Assembly (NCBI RefSeq): GCF_010093595.1
Contig: NW_022985441.1
Location: forward strand, 1,605,838-1,669,837
Source: Mytilinidion resinicola
Taxonomy: Eukaryota; Ascomycota; Dothideomycetes; Mytilinidiales; Mytilinidiaceae
DNA length: 64,000 bases
Reading direction: 5' to 3'
A model generated the notes under the pieces. That model saw only the letters and a list, made by a program, of their open reading frames with translations. It had not been told where the DNA came from and ran no database searches. Numbering within the stretch: position 1 is the first letter of the stretch; each line of letters starts with the position of its first letter. This document shows positions 58,658 through 64,000 of this stretch, piece by piece. The position numbers and the translations under genes were made by a program.

Positions 58658-59917
58658 CTACTCCATCCCCTCCATCAGCGCCACCTTATCCAACACCATC
58701 CCCCTCACTCCCACCCACTCCCTCAACCCCTCCCATTCCTCACCTTCCTCCTCCCCCCTCCTCCACGGCTCCTTAAACCCCCACGCGCCCGCCACCCGAT
58801 CCACCGCCCCCCTCTCCTCCTCCCGCAACCACCGCTCCCGCAGCGGCATTCCCATCGCCCACGTCACGCGATCCATCTGGTCATTCGCCGTCGTGACCGC
58901 GACCACCCCAATCGTCGCCGTCGCGGCCACATACGTCAGCATCCCCGCAAAGGCCATCGCCGTCGCGGTGCCCGGGTCCATGGTGCTCTGGTACTGCGCC
59001 AGCTGGCCGGCGAGCGTGTAGACGGCGAGCGGCGCGAGGGCGGCGCCGGTGAGGGGGGGCAGCGCGCGGCGCAGGAACTTGGCGCGGCGGAAGGCCGGGG
59101 CGCGGTAGGTGGTTTCGATGACGTCGAGCGCGAGGGGCAGGGATTTGGAGGCGATGGCGGCGTTTAGAGCGACGTCGGCGACGGGTGTGGGGATGGCGGC
59201 GCTGGCGGCGGAGGGGGATTGGGGCTTGTAGGTGACGGGGGAGGTGGAGGGTTTGGGGACGGGTTTGGAGGCGTAGAGGGTGAAGGCTTCGGGGAGCGTG
59301 GAGGGGCGCACGAGGAGGGATTGGGTGGTTGTGTAGGCTTCTAGTATGGCGGGGGTGACGAAGACGGGTGGGTGCGTAAGGAGTGTGTAGGCGAGGTTGG
59401 AGAGGCGGTCGATTTGGGCGGCGTTGGAGGGGGCCGGGGCCGGGTTGAGAGTGAGAATGGCCGAGGCGGGGGTGGAAGTTGATTTAGGAGCATTTGGGGT
59501 CGAGGGTTGGGGCTCGACGAGCAGGTGGGCGGCGGATTCGCAGGCTTTGAGGGCTGCTAGGGTCTCTTCTTCGGATGGGATAGTGGTAGAATTGAGTATT
59601 GCGTTGACCAGTTTCTCGGCTTCTCGTATCTCGGAGGAAGCCTGGGAACCATTCTTTGGCGGGAGAGGCGCTGGTGACAGCGAATTGAGTAGTTTCGAGG
59701 CGGCTGAGGTCGACTGCCGCGCTAATGTTTTTGGAACTGCTGATCGAGGTTGAGGACGGGCAGCTGGGCGCAAGAGAGCTGACGACGACAGGAAGCGGCG
59801 CGGCTGGCCAGGCTGCCGCAGTATGTGCTCGCACAGTTGGCAGAGCGACTGCGGCCTGCGACGTAATAAGAGGGCTGGCCGGTCCATTGCTCCTGTGGAA
59901 AAACTTCGATTTAACAT
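58658..59917 (-). CDS. Conserved mitochondrial membrane protein of unknown function
   Basis: Single exon, 419 residues from the ATG at 59917 (MLNRSFSTGAMDRPALLLRR); an in-frame ATG at 59992 would add 25 residues. The start is a presequence-like stretch rich in Arg and without acids. A long Ala/Pro-rich middle follows. The conserved part (about residues 280-400) has RRAKFLRRALPPLTGAALAP and two hydrophobic spans (PLTGAALAPLAVYTLAGQLA; AMAFAGMLTYVAATATIGVV), then QMDRVTWAMGMPLRERWLRE. I recall this C-terminal block from uncharacterised ascomycete mitochondrial proteins. Likely an inner-membrane protein with two helices. Divergent from the verprolin gene. Confidence 0.72.
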   Translation of the reverse strand: MLNRSFSTGAMDRPALLLRRRPQSLCQLCEHILRQPGQPRRFLSSSALLRPAARPQPRSAVPKTLARQSTSAASKLLNSLSPAPLPPKNGSQASSEIREAEKLVNAILNSTTIPSEEETLAALKACESAAHLLVEPQPSTPNAPKSTSTPASAILTLNPAPAPSNAAQIDRLSNLAYTLLTHPPVFVTPAILEAYTTTQSLLVRPSTLPEAFTLYASKPVPKPSTSPVTYKPQSPSAASAAIPTPVADVALNAAIASKSLPLALDVIETTYRAPAFRRAKFLRRALPPLTGAALAPLAVYTLAGQLAQYQSTMDPGTATAMAFAGMLTYVAATATIGVVAVTTANDQMDRVTWAMGMPLRERWLREEERGAVDRVAGAWGFKEPWRRGEEEGEEWEGLREWVGVRGMVLDKVALMEGME

Positions 59918-60229
59918 GGTAGAGCTCTCCGCAACACCAGCTCGTGAAGTTGATATTGCCAAGACCCTCGAAGCTGAGTCAGCCGCCGTCACTCGAATCG
60001 CGCATCACTGGTGTCTGTCCGTCCTTCTGCTGCCCAACAGCCAGCCTGTACATATACGCCCACTTCTACTCACCGCCGACACACGCCCACGAACCCATCC
60101 ACCGTGCCCGTGCAGCTACGAGCAGCCTTCCACGAATGTCACACACATAAGCCTCCCCGCAGCCCATTGAACCAGACATACGACCACCTCTCTCGAAGCT
60201 CACCCAGCGAATATCGTCCTACTTTCACC
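59918..60229. promoter_or_regulatory. Shared divergent promoter region
   Basis: 312 bp between the mitochondrial protein's start (minus) and the verprolin start (plus); the upstream ATG option at 59992 would shorten it. CT-rich toward the verprolin side. Confidence 0.45.
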
Positions 60230-61802
60230 ATGTCTGCTCCACCACCTCCTCCACCGCCGCCTCCTCCGCCAGGCGGGCCTCCTAAGGGCAGGCCAAAGGC
60301 TGGAGCTGGAAGAGTACGTGACAAGCTATCCAAGTCTCAAGAGCTTCTGGAGTTCAAGCTGCTCTATTAATAGTCTTGTGATTGCATTAGGCTAACACCA
60401 AGCTCAGGGTGCACTTTTAGGAGACATTACCAAAGGCGCAAGACTAAAGAAAGTGACTGTTGTCAACGACCGCTCCGCGCCAATCGTCGGGAAAGTGTCA
60501 GACGGTCCCGCCGCGCCTCCTATGGGAGCAGCACCACCAGTTCCTGGAATGGGGAGAGCCGCTCCAGCACCTCCAGGAGGCCTGGCGCCACCTGTGCCTG
60601 GGAACCGAGCGAGGAGTAATAGTGACACTGGGAGGGACGGATCGAGTGACTCGGCGATGAGTGCTGCACCGCAACTAGGGGGACTGTTTGCAGGAGGAAT
60701 GCCAAAGCTTCGCAAGTCAGGAGGCGTGAAGACAGGAGCAGAGAGCCAATCGCCATATATGTCGGACCCAGAATCGTCACGAAGCTCTGTTCCGCGACCG
60801 CCGACGGGTTTTGCACCAAAGCCGCCAGGAGCTGCTCCGCCTCGACCTCCAGGCGGCGCCCCACGACCTTTCAATCCAGCTGTATCAGCGCTGAAGAACA
60901 ATCTAAGACCGACGTCGGTGATGTCAACAGCTTCAGCGCCGGAATTTGCAGGAGGGAAGCCGAAACCACCGCCGCCAATTGGGAAGAAACCCCCTATCCC
61001 TCCGCCAACATCACGGAAACCGTCAGGCTTCGCTCCACCGCCGCCTTCAGCGCCCGCAGCACGACCTCCTCCACCTCCTTCATCCCTACCGCCTTCCTTG
61101 CCTCCAGCTCCACCTCCTCTACCACTAAGTTCGGCGCCAAAAGCACCTCCAGCTCGATTTACACCTCCCCCACCGCCACCCAGTGCACCACCACCACCAG
61201 CGTCCGCTCCAACAAACGGCCACGCCCCTTCACTAGCAGAACAAGCAGCCCGGAACGCTTTCGGCCGAGCCTCTCCAGCTGCCCCTCCTCCACCACCTCC
61301 CGCCTCTCCTCCAGTTTCGAGATCTGACGACGAATACGACCCGTATCGCTACACCGCTCCATCACCACCTCCACCCTCCAAAGCTCCCGCTCCACCCTCA
61401 GCACCACCACCTCCACCCTCCGCCGCATCATCACGAGCCTCCTCATTTGTACCGCCGCCTCCATCGTCTGCACCTCCGCCTCCCTCGTCTGCACCACCGC
61501 CTCCATCGTCTGCGCCCTCACGACCACCCATGTCACAAGCGCCCGTACGCTCTATGCTAGATCCTAGTTCTTATACCCTGTCAAACGGAGGAGGCGGAGG
61601 GCACTCAGGCCGTAGTTCTGGACATACGAGTCCAGGACACGGAGGTAGAGGGGGAGGGCGGGTGGTCCCGATTCATGATCTGCGATGGAAGTTCCAGGAT
61701 GACAGCCAGTTGCCGATTCCAAGGCCATTTACGGGGGGAAGTAAGAGGTATAGGGCCGGTAGGGGGAGTAGTGTGCCGCTAGATCTGGGGGCTTATGATT
61801 AG
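60230..61802 (+). CDS. Verprolin/WIP family actin-regulating protein
   Basis: Two exons: 60230-60313 and 60408-61802 (intron 94 bp with GGCTAACA branch point), 492 residues. It opens with MSA and eleven prolines, then GGPPKGRPKAGAGRGALLGD, leading into the first WH2 actin-binding motif (ITKGARLKKVTVVNDRSAP, with LKK matching the LxxT/KKV core). A second WH2-like motif is LFAGGMPKLRKSGG near residue 120. The rest is Pro-rich (SH3/profilin-binding), and the C-terminus carries the WASP-binding end: DLRWKFQDDSQLPIPRPF..KRYRAGRGS. Verprolins hold WASP (Las17) and the Arp2/3 machinery at cortical actin patches and endocytic sites. Confidence 0.92.
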
Positions 61803-62039
61803 TAGGAGAGAGAGATGCGTAGGCGGATGAAGATTCTTACGGTGTTGTTGGGTTTGTGGGCTTGCTGAGTTGTGAGGTGTGCAGTATGATGGCGTTGAGG
61901 TGATAGCGATTCAACGGGTAACGTTTAGACGCTTGCCGAAGAGTTCTAAATATCAAATATGAAGATCAGACTGTAAGGATTGGATCCTTCTTCACTCTCT
62001 GGTGCCTCGCGAAGTTGTCATGTCTCTGTCTCAATCTGT

Positions 62040-63780
62040 CGTACGTGTTTTGCAATATGCTTCCGTCACTTCTTGGTTATGTCACTGGTGAGTGCTGTCA
62101 TATGACAAGCCCGTCCTCACTTCCCTCTTACGTGTCCCCATTTCTCCTGTGTATAAAATCCCGTCAGCTCGCCGATCGGTCCTCTCTTCTTCAAGGGAGC
62201 TCGGGCGGGACGAAAAAACAACTAACAACTCTTCTTATGTGGTAGAGGTTGGGGTAGGGGTCAAAAACTTGGAATCACCTCACCAATGCGGTCGGGATTG
62301 TGGGTAGATCAACATTGTATTTCGCGAGTCTTTATGTGGTTTGGGTCAGATTGGGTGTGGATCAAAACACGTACCATAGCTAGACCATGTGGTTGTGGCG
62401 TGCGTGGGATCAAACCAGGAAATGCAATGGGGCTCGGAGGTCTTCGGCGGCGCTGCGAAGAATACAAATGATAGTGCTCATCGAGGAGAGCAAGGGGTAC
62501 AGGTCAGTTGCGCGGTATGCGAACTATAGGCTTCGTGCTTCACTGGAGCTAATGAGTAGTAGGATTTTTTGTTGGTGTTTTTTAGTAGCGAGTAGAGGTG
62601 CTAGAGAACATGATTAAAACATTCCAAAACACCACTTCCACGACCACCTTCTCCCCCCACCGACATCGGATGACTCTGCTCTTGGTTTGATCTCGCACCT
62701 CCTGCAGCAACATGCGATACCTCATCGACCAGATTTGCACACCTCAACCAAATCCATGTGACTTCGGAATGAACCGTTGTCGAAACCACCTCTCCACTTA
62801 TTTTCGTTCGTCTCTCCGAAGCTTAGGAGAAGTTTTTATACCTTCTCTTCCGGTGACTAAGTCATGTCACGGGAGGGGCATGTGTCTTCTCCTCGTTACC
62901 TCTTGCAGCTGGATGACAAGAAGTATGGAAGGTCTCATGAATAGCACGTGCATGCTTACGTGCTCTATCGAATCTCTCCTTCTCCTGGGGTATAAAACCG
63001 CGGGCTTCTTGCGCAGTCTTTCTTTTTATCATGGAGAGTCTTCGAGCTTGTGGAGATCAAAAATAACAATTTAAACGAAGACCATGGGTGTGGCGGGTGT
63101 GGATCAAAAAGCTAAAATTTCCATTTTCCACCCGTCATGTGGTTGGGGGCTGGGTGTGCAAAAATCTGACGGTTTTTGAGCACATGTGAAGGGTGTCCGA
63201 AACAGTTCAATGTAACTCATCCTTTTTCTCTGACGAAGAAGCTAAGCGAGATGAAACGCTGATGACGCATAAAGTCCCCTAGTAACGATATCATTCTTTA
63301 CTTCAAGTCACCAATGTATAGTATTAACGAAAAAGTGACTTCCCTTTTCCGGCTCCGCGAACATGAGTGCGCATTTAGAGTGAATCTGAACTTCCACCTC
63401 CACATGGGCAACTCGATCCCGTCCTGTTGTTCTCAACGCCAACTTGGAGGAAAAGCCCATATATTCCTTTCCTGGCCGTGTCACGGGAAGGCACGTGTTC
63501 TTCTTCGTTCCTTCTTGTGTCTGTGTAAGTGAAGTAGAAGAGGTCCTGTAAGTAGCACGTGCTGCTAGTGAAGGTAGAGTGTGAAGTAAAGGTAAATCGA
63601 AGATTAGTCATGGATATCTCTAGTAATCGCAAGTATACTCAGAGTGAATAATTCGCACGGGACAACTTGCTGGACTAGCTAGCTCACATGTAAACCTCGA
63701 CACCACTAAGGGTATATAAGCCCACTTATTTTCCTAAACATCTAATCTTGGGTGTGGTCTACCTGTGTTGTTCTCGTACG
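62040..63780. repeat. Three diverged copies of a ~0.6-0.8-kb promoter-like repeat
   Basis: Shared landmarks recur in order: gtcacgggagg..catgtg/cacgtgttcttc (62866 and 63477), tagcacgtg (62941 and 63554), 'tctcctg-g-gtataaaa' (about 62143 and 62981; the third, gggtatataagccc, at 63711), then gtgtggatcaaaa (62355 and 63098) and catgtggttg (62381 and 63141). Copies are strongly diverged. The TATA-like element followed by GC-rich sequence gives a promoter or LTR-like look. No protein domain is present. Confidence 0.5.
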
Positions 63781-63823
63781 CCACCAACAACCCCATGATT
63801 AGGCAAAACCAAAAAAAACAGGG

Positions 63824-63901
63824 AAAAAACCTCTCAGCTGCTCTTACAGAGTTCAACTAGTGCTGCCCTAGCCCGATTCCGGGGGCAGCTGAGATGTTTT
63901 T
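63824..63901. repeat. Inverted repeat, 17-bp arms
   Basis: aaaaaacctctcagctgc at 63824-63841 is matched by gcagctgagatgttttt at 63885-63901 (one or two mismatches), with a 43-bp loop. A-rich sequence outside the left arm and T-rich outside the right arm extend the pairing loosely. It could form a hairpin, act as a terminator-like structure or be the end of a miniature element. Confidence 0.6.
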
Positions 63902-64000
63902 GCTATTTGCCTTTTTCGTTTCCTACCGCTCCCGCATGTTTCACTAAATGTTAAGAGAAGGTTCATATAGGGTCAAAAGCATCAGCGCTGATCGGCCAGA

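Noticed and set aside
61159..61536. Repetitive antisense ORF in the verprolin gene
   Set aside because: Mirror of the proline-rich repeats (Val/Glu/Gln-rich), not an independent gene.
1..64000. CRISPR arrays, bacterial operons, prophage or IS elements
   Set aside because: Spliced introns and fungal families show a eukaryotic nuclear locus; no repeat-spacer pattern is present.

Overview
The window is nuclear DNA of a filamentous ascomycete (Pezizomycotina; a Dothideomycete is my best guess, from overall gene style only). Genes are spaced on both strands, introns are short (about 45-105 bp) with GT(R)NGT donors and CTAAC-like branch points, and protein families are typically fungal: CFEM, Zn2Cys6, RIC1, MED16, verprolin, HST4-type sirtuin. 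Base composition is near 50% GC, and one 10-N assembly gap lies at 24802-24811. Exon structures were worked out by hand from splice signals and frame; all protein names come from recognising families, not from a database search.

Layout. 1-1.2 kb: end of a conserved fungal protein of unknown function. 1.2-6.1 kb: no convincing gene. 6.1-7.7 kb: BTB-like protein with a GC-AG intron and a suspicious in-frame stop. 8.2-11.3 kb: PhyH dioxygenase and a GPI-anchored CFEM protein, both minus strand. 13.5-24.2 kb: housekeeping block: small mitochondrial protein, CDC5/Cef1 splicing factor, WDR48/Bun107-like protein, mitochondrial SAM carrier and a TCAB1/Swt21-like WD protein. 24.2-26.0 kb: repeat island (CCCTAA-rich stretch, 12-bp minisatellite with the gap, five copies of a ~160-bp repeat). 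26.4-34.6 kb: accessory region with a Zn2Cys6 factor, a broken AtuA/DUF1446 gene, a PNPOx-like protein, an ASCH-like protein and a secreted Kex2-processed repeat precursor. 36.1-48.7 kb: I78 inhibitor-like protein, fungal transcription-factor-domain protein, RIC1 and a VPS9-ankyrin-PX protein. 48.7-52.3 kb: gene-free with relics. 52.3-61.8 kb: sirtuin, MED16, mitochondrial membrane protein and verprolin. 61.8-64.0 kb: diverged repeats.

The most interesting candidate for an undescribed system is the gene at 33927-34598. It has a signal peptide followed by four related units, each closed by Lys-Arg, plus a truncated fifth. Every later Kex2 site is followed by X-Ala or X-Pro, as expected for dipeptidyl-aminopeptidase trimming. 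This is the architecture of fungal kexin-processed repeat proteins (pheromone or RiPP-like precursors), but the repeated core does not match any peptide I know, and no UstYa-like or other tailoring gene is visible nearby.

Functional links. RIC1 (Ypt6/Rab6 GEF partner) and the VPS9 protein (Rab5-type GEF) sit in tandem. Cef1, WDR48, TCAB1-like, MED16 and the sirtuin are nuclear-process genes. Three divergent pairs share promoters of about 260-310 bp (14.2, 22.2 and 59.9 kb).
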